In this document: piece after piece, positions 1 through 7,132 of the stretch | Layout: every line of letters begins with the position of its first letter | Position numbering within the stretch: position 1 is the first letter of the stretch | Source of the DNA: Synergistaceae bacterium UBA5560 | GTDB taxonomy: Bacteria; Synergistota; Synergistia; Synergistales; Aminiphilaceae | Length of the DNA: 16,627 bases | Assembly (NCBI GenBank): GCA_002425685.1 | Contig: DIMS01000075.1 | Span: forward strand, 47,380-64,006 | Direction of reading: 5' to 3' | Notes under the pieces: generated by a model | Databases searched by the model: none | Seen by the model: only the letters and a program-made list of their open reading frames with translations | What the model was told of the DNA's origin: nothing | Position numbers and translations under genes: made by a program

Positions 1-984
1 CCCGCCTTCGAGCGCCTCACGGGGCTGCGGGTGGAGGATATTCAGGGGCGGACCGTGCTGGATGTCCTTCCCGGGACGGAACCGCACTGGATCGAAGCCT
101 ACGGACGCGTGGCGCTCTCGGGGGAAACACTCCAGTTCCGGAACTACGCCAGGGCACTCGGCCGCTGGTTCGAGGTCTCCGCCTTCTCGCCCCGTCACGG
201 CCACTTCGCGACGATCTTCACGGATGTCACCGAGCAGGAACGGGGCCGGGAGGAGCGGGAACGGCTCATCGCGGAACTGGAGCGGAAGAACGAGGAACTG
301 GAGCGCTTTACCTACACGGTGTCGCACGATCTCAAGAGCCCTCTCATTACCGTCAAGGGCTTTCTCGGTCTTCTGGAGCAGGACCTTGCCGCGGCGAAAC
401 CGGACCTGGTGCGAAAGGACATGGAGCGCATCGGTGAGGCCGCGGACCGCATGGCCCTGCTCCTGGACGACCTTCTGGAACTGTCCCGGGTGGGGCGCGT
501 TGTCAATCCCTCGGCATTGCATTCCGTGGAGGAACTGGTTCACCGTGCTCTGGAGGCCGTTTCGGGGCGTCTCGCGGAACGCGATGTGGTCGTGGCGGTG
601 CTGCCCGGGCTGGGAGATGTCTACGGAGATGGACCCAGGCTGGTGGAGGTGTTTCAGAACCTTCTGGAGAATGCGGCAAAATATATGGGAGAACAGGAAA
701 ACCCCCGTATCGAGATCGGCGTGATGCGTCGGGAGGATGGAATAGTGTATTATGTTGCCGACAACGGAATAGGTATCGAACCTCGGTATCGGGAGACGAT
801 TTTCGGGCTCTTCAACAAACTGGATCCGAGAAGCGAGGGAACCGGCATCGGCCTCGCCCTGGCTCAGCGCATCGTCGAGGTCCACGGAGGGCAGATCTGG
901 GTTGAATCGGAGGGGAAGGGCAAAGGCTCCGTCTTCTGTCTGCGCTTTCCCTCCGCACCGCGTATCGGAGGTGATGACGTGTGA
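1..984 (+). CDS. PAS sensor histidine kinase, 5'-truncated by window edge
   Basis: The reading frame is open from base 1, so the true start lies upstream; 327 residues are visible. Numbered from base 1, the first ~75 residues are the end of a PAS domain (it closes with a typical FTDVT). A charged coiled-coil linker follows (about 77-103, ERKNEELERFT). The HisKA dimerisation domain has the H-box VSHDLKSPL with phospho-acceptor His109. The HATPase_c domain shows the N-box ENAAKYM (Asn224), the G1 box DNGIGI (254-259) and the G2 box GTGIGLALA (280-288). This is therefore a complete catalytic core that should autophosphorylate and feed the next gene's receiver. No membrane segment is visible in this part; the input domains are outside the window. 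The stop overlaps the next start by 4 bp (GTGA at 981-984), implying translational coupling with the response regulator. Confidence 0.93.
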   Translation, partial: PAFERLTGLRVEDIQGRTVLDVLPGTEPHWIEAYGRVALSGETLQFRNYARALGRWFEVSAFSPRHGHFATIFTDVTEQERGREERERLIAELERKNEELERFTYTVSHDLKSPLITVKGFLGLLEQDLAAAKPDLVRKDMERIGEAADRMALLLDDLLELSRVGRVVNPSALHSVEELVHRALEAVSGRLAERDVVVAVLPGLGDVYGDGPRLVEVFQNLLENAAKYMGEQENPRIEIGVMRREDGIVYYVADNGIGIEPRYRETIFGLFNKLDPRSEGTGIGLALAQRIVEVHGGQIWVESEGKGKGSVFCLRFPSAPRIGGDDV

Positions 985-1541
985 GCGAGGCTCCGCTGAC
1001 GATCCTCCTCGTGGAGGACAATCCCGCCCATGCGGAGATGATCCTCCGCAGCCTGGAGGAACACGAAGTGGCGAACCACGTGACGTGGCTTGAGGACGGC
1101 GAGACCGCACTGGATTATCTGTTCCGCCGCGGAAGATATGCCGAACCGTCCGAATCTCCCGTTCCCTTCGTGATTCTCCTGGATCTGCGCCTTCCCAGGG
1201 TGGACGGGCTCCAGGTGTTGCGACAGGTGAAGGAGCATTCCGAATTACGGGACATTCCCGTGGTGATCCTCACCACCTCCGAGGCGGAGCGGGACATGGC
1301 CAGAGCCTATGAATACCACGCCAACAGCTACGTCGTGAAGCCTCTGAGGTTTGACGAATTCGCCGCGCTCATGAAGGATTTCGGCTTCTACTGGCTTTCC
1401 TGGAACAAGAGGCCCGAGACCGAGGTTGGACGGGGCATGCGCGGCGGTTCGCCGGGGAGCGCGAAGGCACCGCCCCGGAGGGCCGGCAGAAGCGGCGAAA
1501 GGGAACGACATGGAGAGGCCTCTGATTCTTCTCGTGGATGA
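981..1541 (+). CDS. Single-domain response regulator, Rcp1-like, with a basic low-complexity tail
   Basis: 186 residues from a GTG start that overlaps the upstream kinase stop. Residues 6-140 form a receiver domain: acidic pocket Glu12/Asp13, phospho-acceptor Asp68 in VILLDLRLP, Thr98/Thr99 and Lys120 in YVVKP. The sequence style (LVEDNPAHAEM, LFRRGRY, NSYVVKP) matches the small Rcp1-type regulators found next to phytochrome-like and PAS kinases. There is no DNA-binding output domain, so it probably passes phosphate on or acts through protein contacts. The last ~40 residues are Arg/Gly/Ser-rich and look unstructured. Their coding sequence runs 32 bp into the start of the next gene, so the tail may be partly a by-product of the overlap. 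The likely partners are the kinases on either side. Confidence 0.92.
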   Translation: MSEAPLTILLVEDNPAHAEMILRSLEEHEVANHVTWLEDGETALDYLFRRGRYAEPSESPVPFVILLDLRLPRVDGLQVLRQVKEHSELRDIPVVILTTSEAERDMARAYEYHANSYVVKPLRFDEFAALMKDFGFYWLSWNKRPETEVGRGMRGGSPGSAKAPPRRAGRSGERERHGEASDSSRG

Positions 1542-2949
1542 CGATCCGGACCACGTGGAACTGCTTCTGCGCTCCCTTGAGCGGGGGGAGGGGGCGTTCC
1601 GCTGTGCCGTCGCGGAAAGCCTTGCCCAGGCGAGGGAATACCTTGCGGAGCGGATTCCCGATCTCATTCTCGCCGACTACCGTCTTCCCGACGGAGTGGG
1701 AAAGGACATCATCCAGGACGCGGCGGGACGTGTTCCCGTGGTGATCCTCACAAGCCACGGAGACGAGCGGCTCGTGCGGGACGTGTTCCAGGCGGGGGCC
1801 TTCGACTATGTGACCAAATCCCCCGAATCCTTCGTTCTCATGCCGCGCATCGTCGACTGGGCACTCCGGGAATGGCGGAGCCGCGCCGCCCGTCAGCGGG
1901 TCGAGACGGCCCTCATCGAGCAGGGGCGTTTTCTCAACGTGCTTCTGGAGGCCATGCCTCTTCCCGTCTTCTACAAGGACGCCGGAGGGGTGTATCTGGG
2001 CTGCAACAGGGCTTTCGAGCGGGCTACGGGAGTGTCCCGGGAAGAGATGATCGGCAAGACCGTCATATCCATGCCGGGAGAACAGAACGGGATTCTCCGC
2101 CAGCACGACGAGGCGCTTTTTCTCCGCCCCGGAGTGCAGCGCTACGAATTGCACCTCCCCGGTTCCGAGGGATCCATGCGGGATGTGATTCTCACCAAGG
2201 CCACCTTTCCCGACGCGAAGGGAAATGTGGCAGGTATCGTCGGTGCGGTGATGGACATCACCGCACAGAAGGCAACGGAGGAAAAGCTCCGTCGCTCCCT
2301 CGAACAGAATCAGATACTTCTCCGGGAAGTGCATCACCGGGTGAAGAACAATCTCCAGGTCATCATCTCTCTCCTCTCTCTTCAGCTCGCGGAAGTGACG
2401 GAGCAGCATCTCCGGGACGTGCTCCTGGAGAGCCAGTCCCGAATCCGCGCCATGGCACTCATCCAGGAACAGCTCTATCGGGAGGGAGATTTTTCCCGTC
2501 TGGATTTTCACCATTACGTTTCCAGCCTCGTCTCCCAGCTCATCGCCGCCTACCGGATGGAGGATCGCCCGGGGAGTCCCGCGCCGTGGATCGAGGTTGA
2601 GTCGGTCTCCCTGACGCTGGAGCAGGCTATTCCCCTGGGATTGATCCTGAACGAGCTCGTGACGAACTGTCTCAAGCATGCCTTCCCCGAATCGTGTTCG
2701 CGACCGGTGGAGGAGCGGGAGATTCGTATCGGTCTGTGGCGCAAGACCGACCACGTCCTGCTGGAGGTGGCGGACAACGGGGTCGGACTGCCCCCGGATC
2801 TGGAACAGCGAAGAACCCGCTCCCTGGGGATGCGTATTATCGACACCCTGACACGACAGCTCGAGGGAGTCGTGCGAATGGAGGACGCAACACAACAAGG
2901 CGGCGCACGGATTCGCGTACTCATCCCGGCGCTGCACGATGCGACGTGA
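1510..2949 (+). CDS. Hybrid REC-PAS-HisKA_2 histidine kinase
   Basis: 479 residues from the ATG at 1510. An in-frame GTG at 1426 exists, but the receiver domain begins right at the ATG (MERPLILLVDDDPDHVELL). Domains in order: receiver 1-125 with phospho-acceptor Asp56 (LILADYRLP), Thr81 and Lys103; PAS about 135-252 (FYKDAGGVYLGCNRAFERAT, ending GAVMDIT); and a HisKA_2 kinase core with H-box EVHHRVKNNLQV (His275/His276, the second aligning with the acceptor of HWE-type kinases). The ATPase domain has N-box NELVTNCLKHAF (381-392), G1 box ADNGVGLP (421-428) and a short RSLGMRII G2 region. The HisKA_2 family is soluble and common in bacteria and archaea. The N-terminal receiver suggests that the upstream kinase or response regulator controls this enzyme, making a phosphorelay. 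The gene starts 32 bp inside the preceding one. Confidence 0.93.
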   Translation: MERPLILLVDDDPDHVELLLRSLERGEGAFRCAVAESLAQAREYLAERIPDLILADYRLPDGVGKDIIQDAAGRVPVVILTSHGDERLVRDVFQAGAFDYVTKSPESFVLMPRIVDWALREWRSRAARQRVETALIEQGRFLNVLLEAMPLPVFYKDAGGVYLGCNRAFERATGVSREEMIGKTVISMPGEQNGILRQHDEALFLRPGVQRYELHLPGSEGSMRDVILTKATFPDAKGNVAGIVGAVMDITAQKATEEKLRRSLEQNQILLREVHHRVKNNLQVIISLLSLQLAEVTEQHLRDVLLESQSRIRAMALIQEQLYREGDFSRLDFHHYVSSLVSQLIAAYRMEDRPGSPAPWIEVESVSLTLEQAIPLGLILNELVTNCLKHAFPESCSRPVEEREIRIGLWRKTDHVLLEVADNGVGLPPDLEQRRTRSLGMRIIDTLTRQLEGVVRMEDATQQGGARIRVLIPALHDAT

Positions 2950-2995
2950 CGTGAGGCGGATGCGTCGAGGAGAAGAGACGCTCTTCCGCCTCACG
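2950..2995 (+). terminator. Interrupted hairpin just after the two-component operon
   Basis: An 11-bp perfect stem (2950-2960 with 2985-2995, CGTGAGGCGGA against its complement) encloses a second 5-bp stem, GCGTC/GACGC (2962-2966 with 2977-2981). It lies one base after the TGA at 2947-2949. It is followed by GCTTTCTC, a weak U-rich tract, so it could be an intrinsic terminator or a 3'-end stabiliser for the kinase operon. Confidence 0.55.
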
Positions 2996-3188
2996 CTTTC
3001 TCGAAAAGGGGCACAGGAACTGTGCTGCTCCCGGGAGCGGCCGCCTTTGGCGGGATTTGCCTGTCCGGGGGAAATCCGGTACGACAACAGCCGGCGGAGC
3101 CTGTTTCATGCACGAATGAGGGCCCCCGTCGGAGAAGGGTGCGCGCCTGATCGCGGTGCGCCGGAGAAATCTGGAGGGAGGCGGCAGT
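2996..3188. other. Spacer ahead of the PLP-enzyme gene; short inverted repeats, no gene
   Basis: I see no coding signal. The stretch holds the perfect palindrome GCTCCCGGGAGC (3027-3038) and, directly after it, the small hairpin CCGCC-TTT-GGCGG (3041-3053). A poor promoter match, TTGCCT (3057-3062), 17 nt, TACGAC (3080-3085), is the best I can find; I would not rely on it. No SAM-I, SAM-II or T-box consensus is recognisable, although the downstream enzyme acts on sulfur amino acids. Confidence 0.4.
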
Positions 3189-4388
3189 ATGGAAGAACAG
3201 TATGGAAAGGACGACCGGGAACAGGGCAGGGGAACGCTCGCTGTGTGGGGAGGCGAGACGCCGCTGAAGGGGGGCAGTGCCACGCAGGTTCCCGTGGTGC
3301 ACAGCGTTGCCTTCGGGTACGGAGATGTGGAGGAGTGGCTTGACGTCGCCCTGGGAAAGAGGGCCGGGCACATCTACGGCCGGAACACCAACCCCACGGT
3401 GGCCGCCTTCGAGGAGAAGATCCGCCTGCTCGAAGGCGCCGAGGCCGCCACGAGTTTTTCCACCGGCATGGGCGCCATCTCGGGACTGCTCTTCGGCCTG
3501 CTCTCCTCGGGTGCTCGGGTAGTTTCCCTGAAGGACACCTACGGCGGAACGAGCAAGGTCTTCCTGGAGTTCTTCCCTCGGGTGGGCATGGAGGCGGTGC
3601 TCTGCGACACCACGGACTTCGGCGCCATCGAGGCGGAGATCACCCGGGGCTGCGACCTACTCTACCTGGAGACCCCCACGAACCCCACCATGAAGGTGGT
3701 GGACATCGCCCGCCTCGCCGGGGCGGCGAAGAAGGCCGGTGCCGTCGTGGCCGTGGACAACACCTTCGCCACGCCGATCAATCAGAACCCCCTCGCCCTC
3801 GGGGCCGACCTGGTGGTGCACAGCGCCACCAAGTATCTGGGAGGTCATGCGGACGCGCTCGGTGGCGTGGTCTGCGGCAGGGCGGATCTGGTTCACCGCA
3901 TCTATCACTACCGGGAGATCACCGGAGCGACCCTGCATCCCATGTCGGCCTACCTGCTGCTCCGGGGCATGAAGACCCTTGAACTCCGGGTGTCCAGGCA
4001 GAATGAGAGCGCTCTTGCCCTGGCGAAATTTCTCCAGGGGCACCCCAAGGTGGAGAAGGTCTTCTACCCCGGATTGCCGGAACATCCCGGACACGATGTG
4101 GCCTGTCGCCAGATGCGGGGTTTTTCGGGCATGCTGAGCTTCCTCGTCCGGGGTGGCTTCGATGCGGTGAAGCGTCTCCTGCCAAACCTCCGCTATGTCC
4201 ACCTCGCGGCGAACCTCGGCGCGGTGGAGACCATCGCGGGGCCGCCCGCCACGACGAGCCACGTGGAGTGCACCGTGGAAGAGCGCGCCGCCCTGGGTAT
4301 TCCCGAGGGGCTGATCCGCTATTCCGTGGGCATCGAGAACGTGAGCGACCTCAGAAACGACCTGGAGGAGGCCCTGGCGAAGCTCTGA
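3189..4388 (+). CDS. Cys/Met-metabolism PLP enzyme (methionine gamma-lyase / cystathionine gamma-lyase-like)
   Basis: 399 residues, the usual length for this PLP fold-type I family. The ATG at 3189 is chosen over the in-frame GTG at 3156 because GGAGGGAGG (3173-3181) ends 7 nt before it. Visible active-site residues: Tyr63 and Arg65 in YGRNTNPT (they hold the neighbouring subunit's PLP phosphate), Tyr118 in DTYGGT (stacks on the ring), Asp190 in AVDNTF (pyridine nitrogen), Lys215 in HSATKYLGGHADA (Schiff base) and Arg377 in IRYSVGIE (substrate carboxylate). The family catalyses gamma- or beta-elimination or gamma-replacement on methionine, cystathionine or O-acylhomoserine. Pseudomonas-type methionine gamma-lyases carry YGCT; here it is YGGT as in cystathionine lyases and synthases, so the exact reaction is open. 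A catabolic lyase suits an amino-acid fermenter, but no pathway partner is adjacent. It appears to be a single-gene unit. Confidence 0.93.
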   Translation: MEEQYGKDDREQGRGTLAVWGGETPLKGGSATQVPVVHSVAFGYGDVEEWLDVALGKRAGHIYGRNTNPTVAAFEEKIRLLEGAEAATSFSTGMGAISGLLFGLLSSGARVVSLKDTYGGTSKVFLEFFPRVGMEAVLCDTTDFGAIEAEITRGCDLLYLETPTNPTMKVVDIARLAGAAKKAGAVVAVDNTFATPINQNPLALGADLVVHSATKYLGGHADALGGVVCGRADLVHRIYHYREITGATLHPMSAYLLLRGMKTLELRVSRQNESALALAKFLQGHPKVEKVFYPGLPEHPGHDVACRQMRGFSGMLSFLVRGGFDAVKRLLPNLRYVHLAANLGAVETIAGPPATTSHVECTVEERAALGIPEGLIRYSVGIENVSDLRNDLEEALAKL

Positions 4389-5102
4389 CCGTTCCGTCGG
4401 AAGTGACAGGGGTTCTCCTTTCTCTGTCGAAAAGGATTTCCCGTGGTTCCGTCGCGTGGAAACTGTGTGTGCGTAGTATCACTACCGCTTCCGCCGCCGG
4501 GATGGACCTATTCCGGCGGCGACGTTCCTGACCGACGACTGTGGTGGCGACTGGTGTTCAGTGTGGTTTGTGCCCTTCCTCGAATCGTTCCCAAAAGAAC
4601 GAGGCATCCCTTCCTTTCTGTTATACTGGTAAAAACAAAGGCATTCGACTTTTTCTCCGAAGTTTCTCCTCGGCGACACTGTTCTTCTCGGTTCGCGCAT
4701 TCGGGTACGACATCCCGGAAACGCGTTGCGGCACTTCTTCACGGAGAGCGGCCGCTCTTCTTCCATTTTTCGACAACGGTGATCCGCCGCACACGAAAAC
4801 GACGTGTTCTCGGACCGCTTCCGTAAACCCTTTTCCCGTCACGATCGAGAAGAATGTTTTGTCCCGCCCTGCCGGAGGAAGCGCGTTCGGACCCGGACGT
4901 TTTTCCGGTCACGGATACTTCTCTCCGCGTTCCCGGGGCTGCAGCCGGGTCTTTCCTGTTCTTTCACATCGTCTTCTTCGCCAGGGAGGAGAGGTGGAGC
5001 GGAAAAGAAAGGCCGTTGAAGACTTCCCTGACGACCGTTTCTTTCGGAGGCGAGGAGGAACGGAAGGAGAAGAGCCGGACGCCGGAAAGGAAGGTGATCC
5101 GC
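4389..5102. other. 714-nt non-coding stretch / possible long leader of the trehalose operon
   Basis: No frame here has convincing coding character; the open frames are Arg/Ser-rich and show no family motif. Compared with the flanking genes the middle part is richer in T and C runs. Structures seen: a 9-bp hairpin CGCCGCCGG/CCGGCGGCG with a 12-nt loop (4492-4500/4513-4521), the palindrome TCGTTC-N6-GAACGA (4585-4602), an extended -10 motif (4619-4627), and an 18-nt palindrome containing GCGGCCGC (4743-4760) followed by a T-rich stretch. If transcription starts near 4634 the mRNA has about 470 nt of leader. I recognise no known riboswitch and no tRNA. Confidence 0.5.
4585..4627 (+). promoter_or_regulatory. 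Candidate extended -10 promoter with overlapping palindromic operator
   Basis: TGTTATACT at 4619-4627 is an extended -10 element (TGn followed by TATACT). At the usual spacing the -35 position (about 4599-4604, ACGAGG) does not match consensus, as is common for extended -10 promoters. That position is overlapped by the perfect inverted repeat TCGTTC-CCAAAA-GAACGA (4585-4602), which could be a regulator's binding site. It is the only reasonable promoter I find for the DUF5752-treT-otsB-otsA operon. Confidence 0.4.
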
Positions 5103-5891
5103 ATGAGCGCACAGGCCGTCATGTCCTTCGAGGTGCGGAGTTGCGAGCTCGTGACCATCTGCACGGGCATAAGGGCCAAGACGCTGGGAGAACTTCGGGA
5201 GGGGATACGTGCTGTTCCCGAGGGGTGTCTCCATTATCATTTCTGGGGGCGCCTCATGCGACCACAGATCGGTGAATCGGAGTTCGACAACGATTTCGCC
5301 GGATGGGTGGCGGGTTCGCTTCACGACGTGACGCTGGCGGAGCGGATGAGCGCGGTCAATCCCGCGGATTTCGCCGATCTGGAGGAGCTCCGGGGGGCGC
5401 TTCTGGACCTGCTGGACGATCGTCTCGACACGGAGGAATCCACCGCATGGAGCAGGGGCGACGCGCCTTTCTTCTTCACGAGGGCGCAGCTCCTCGTCTT
5501 TCCGCCCCACCGCACGGTCGCCTGCCCCGAGGAGTTCCCCGAAGCGCTTCGCGGAATGGACCGAAGCAGCCTGTTTTATCACTTCATCGACGCCGCCCGA
5601 AGGACACCTCTGCACTGCGACGATGTGACCGCCTGGCTGGAGGGGTTCGGTTCCGCCACGGAGGACCTTCGGAAACGCCTCCGCCGGGTGGACCCCTATC
5701 TGCTCTCCCTGGAGGAGCTGAGGGAATATCTGCTCCTCGCCTTCGAGGAAGGGGTCGGGAAGGGAGAGGCTCCTGGATCGGATTCCGGTGGGGGTGCTTC
5801 GGGAACTTCCGGAGGTGCCGCCGGACACGTCCGAGGGACGTCTCCGGAAGGAGCCGAGGGGGTCGTTTCGAGAGGAGGGGACGGAGCATGA
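5103..5891 (+). CDS. DUF5752 family protein, internally duplicated, first gene of the trehalose operon
   Basis: 262 residues from the ATG at 5103, preceded by AAGGTGATC (from about 5091), which pairs extensively with the 3' end of 16S rRNA. The frame is open upstream to 4854, but residues before the ATG have no domain character. The protein consists of two related halves, about 8-108 and 123-217. Each has an acidic/Leu segment, then a (H/F)YHF motif (HYHF 44-47; FYHF 158-161), a D-x-x-x-W segment (DFAGW 64-68; DVTAW 174-178) and a helix LEELR (93-97; 203-207). A Gly/Ser/Ala-rich tail fills 220-262. There is no signal peptide or membrane segment. I recognise it as DUF5752, a family of unknown function seen beside trehalose glycosyltransferases. 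Its stop overlaps the treT start (ATGA), so a role with TreT, as partner or regulator, is likely but unproven. Confidence 0.85.
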   Translation: MSAQAVMSFEVRSCELVTICTGIRAKTLGELREGIRAVPEGCLHYHFWGRLMRPQIGESEFDNDFAGWVAGSLHDVTLAERMSAVNPADFADLEELRGALLDLLDDRLDTEESTAWSRGDAPFFFTRAQLLVFPPHRTVACPEEFPEALRGMDRSSLFYHFIDAARRTPLHCDDVTAWLEGFGSATEDLRKRLRRVDPYLLSLEELREYLLLAFEEGVGKGEAPGSDSGGGASGTSGGAAGHVRGTSPEGAEGVVSRGGDGA

Positions 5892-7132
5892 CGAAACTTC
5901 TCGAGGCTTTTGAAGGAGTGGTCTATCCCTCCGTCTTGTCCCACATTCGCCATCTCGGCCGGCTTTTGGCGGGAAAGAGCGTGGTGCACGTGAACTCCAC
6001 CCGTCTCGGCGGTGGCGTGGCGGAGATTCTGCATCGCCTGGTCCCCCTGATGAACGAGCTCGGCATCGACACGAAATGGGAGGTCATCACGGGAGAGGAC
6101 GCATTCTTCACCGTGACGAAGACGATGCACAATGCGGTGCAGGGTTCGGAGAAGGGGCTGTCGAAGGAGATGACGGAGGTCTTCGAGGAGACGAACCGTG
6201 AGAACGCCCGCCGTCTGGCCCCGATCGTCTCCGAGGCGGATTTCGTCTTCGTCCATGATCCTCAGCCGGTACCGCTCTGTGCTCTGTGCCCGGAGCGGAA
6301 AGGGAAGTGGCTCTGGCGCTGCCACATCGATGCGAGCCGCCCGAACCGTCGCGTCTGGGCCTACCTGCGGAACTGGATTCTGCCTTACGACGGAAGCATC
6401 TTCTCCCTGCCGGAGTTTGCCCAGCCAATGCCGCATCCGGAATACCTGGTGCCGCCGAGCATCGATCCCCTGAGCGACAAGAATTGCGACCTCGAACCGG
6501 GAGAAGTGACACGCACGCTGGGAGAGTTCGGCATCGATCCGGATCGTCCCCTCGCTGTCCAAGTATCCCGCTTCGACCGGTTCAAGGATCCCCTCGGCGT
6601 TATCGAGGCCTATCGCCTCTGCCGGCGCAGCCAGGACCTTCAGCTCGTCCTCGCCGGCGGCGAGGCCACGGACGATCCCGAGGGCAGCGTCGTCCTCCGG
6701 GATGTACTCGACGCCGCGTCGGGAGATCCGGACATTCACGTGCTGGTTCTTCCCGCGGACGCCCATCGAACCATCAACGCGCTGCAGCGGGGTGCCGACG
6801 TGGTGCTGCAAAAATCGACGAAGGAGGGGTTCGGCCTCACCGTCTCCGAGGCACTCTGGAAGGAAAAACCCGTCATCGGCGGGGATACGGGGGGCATTCG
6901 CCTGCAGATCATCGACCGGTTCAACGGATTTCGGGTCCGCACAGCGGAGGGCGCGGCGCTCCGCCTGCGCTATCTGCTCCAGCACAGGGCGCGGGCGGAG
7001 CGGATGGGAGAGAACGCCCGGGCCTACGTACGGGAGAACTTTCTCATCACGCGGCAGCTCCGGAACGTGTTGGCCATTCTGGTGGCCCAACTTCAGGGGG
7101 ATCGGGAGCGGCTGGAGGTTTTTGTTCCATGA
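5888..7132 (+). CDS. treT: Trehalose glycosyltransferring synthase (TreT), GT4 family
   Basis: 414 residues, almost exactly the size of characterised archaeal TreT. The ATG at 5888 overlaps the preceding stop by 4 bp. It has the GT-B fold: an N-terminal acceptor half with STRLGGGVAEILHRLVP (37-53) and VHDPQPVPL (122-130), and a C-terminal nucleotide-sugar half with VSRFDRFKDPLGVI (226-239) and the GT4 E-x7-E signature EGFGLTVSE (Glu313 and Glu321), followed by GGDTGGIRLQII. TreT transfers glucose from ADP- or UDP-glucose to free glucose, making trehalose in one reversible step in the cytoplasm. It lies between the DUF5752 gene and otsB, and its stop again overlaps the next ATG. The main alternative is another GT4 retaining glycosyltransferase, but the N-terminal motifs and context favour TreT. 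Confidence 0.9.
   Translation: MTKLLEAFEGVVYPSVLSHIRHLGRLLAGKSVVHVNSTRLGGGVAEILHRLVPLMNELGIDTKWEVITGEDAFFTVTKTMHNAVQGSEKGLSKEMTEVFEETNRENARRLAPIVSEADFVFVHDPQPVPLCALCPERKGKWLWRCHIDASRPNRRVWAYLRNWILPYDGSIFSLPEFAQPMPHPEYLVPPSIDPLSDKNCDLEPGEVTRTLGEFGIDPDRPLAVQVSRFDRFKDPLGVIEAYRLCRRSQDLQLVLAGGEATDDPEGSVVLRDVLDAASGDPDIHVLVLPADAHRTINALQRGADVVLQKSTKEGFGLTVSEALWKEKPVIGGDTGGIRLQIIDRFNGFRVRTAEGAALRLRYLLQHRARAERMGENARAYVRENFLITRQLRNVLAILVAQLQGDRERLEVFVP

Noticed and set aside
1369..3087. 572-codon minus-strand frame opposite the hybrid kinase
   Set aside because: Shadow of the REC-PAS-HisKA_2 gene; composition unlike a real protein.
2996..3188. Possible SAM riboswitch or T-box ahead of the sulfur amino-acid enzyme
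   Set aside because: None of the conserved core sequences of these elements could be found by eye; only short GC palindromes are present.
4389..5102. Possible c-di-AMP (ydaO) riboswitch before an osmolyte operon
   Set aside because: The conserved ydaO sequence blocks are not recognisable; only generic hairpins are visible.
4541..5275. Plus-strand open frame of 244 codons in the long intergenic region
   Set aside because: Ser/Arg-rich with no domain or good ribosome site, and it runs out of frame into the DUF5752 gene.
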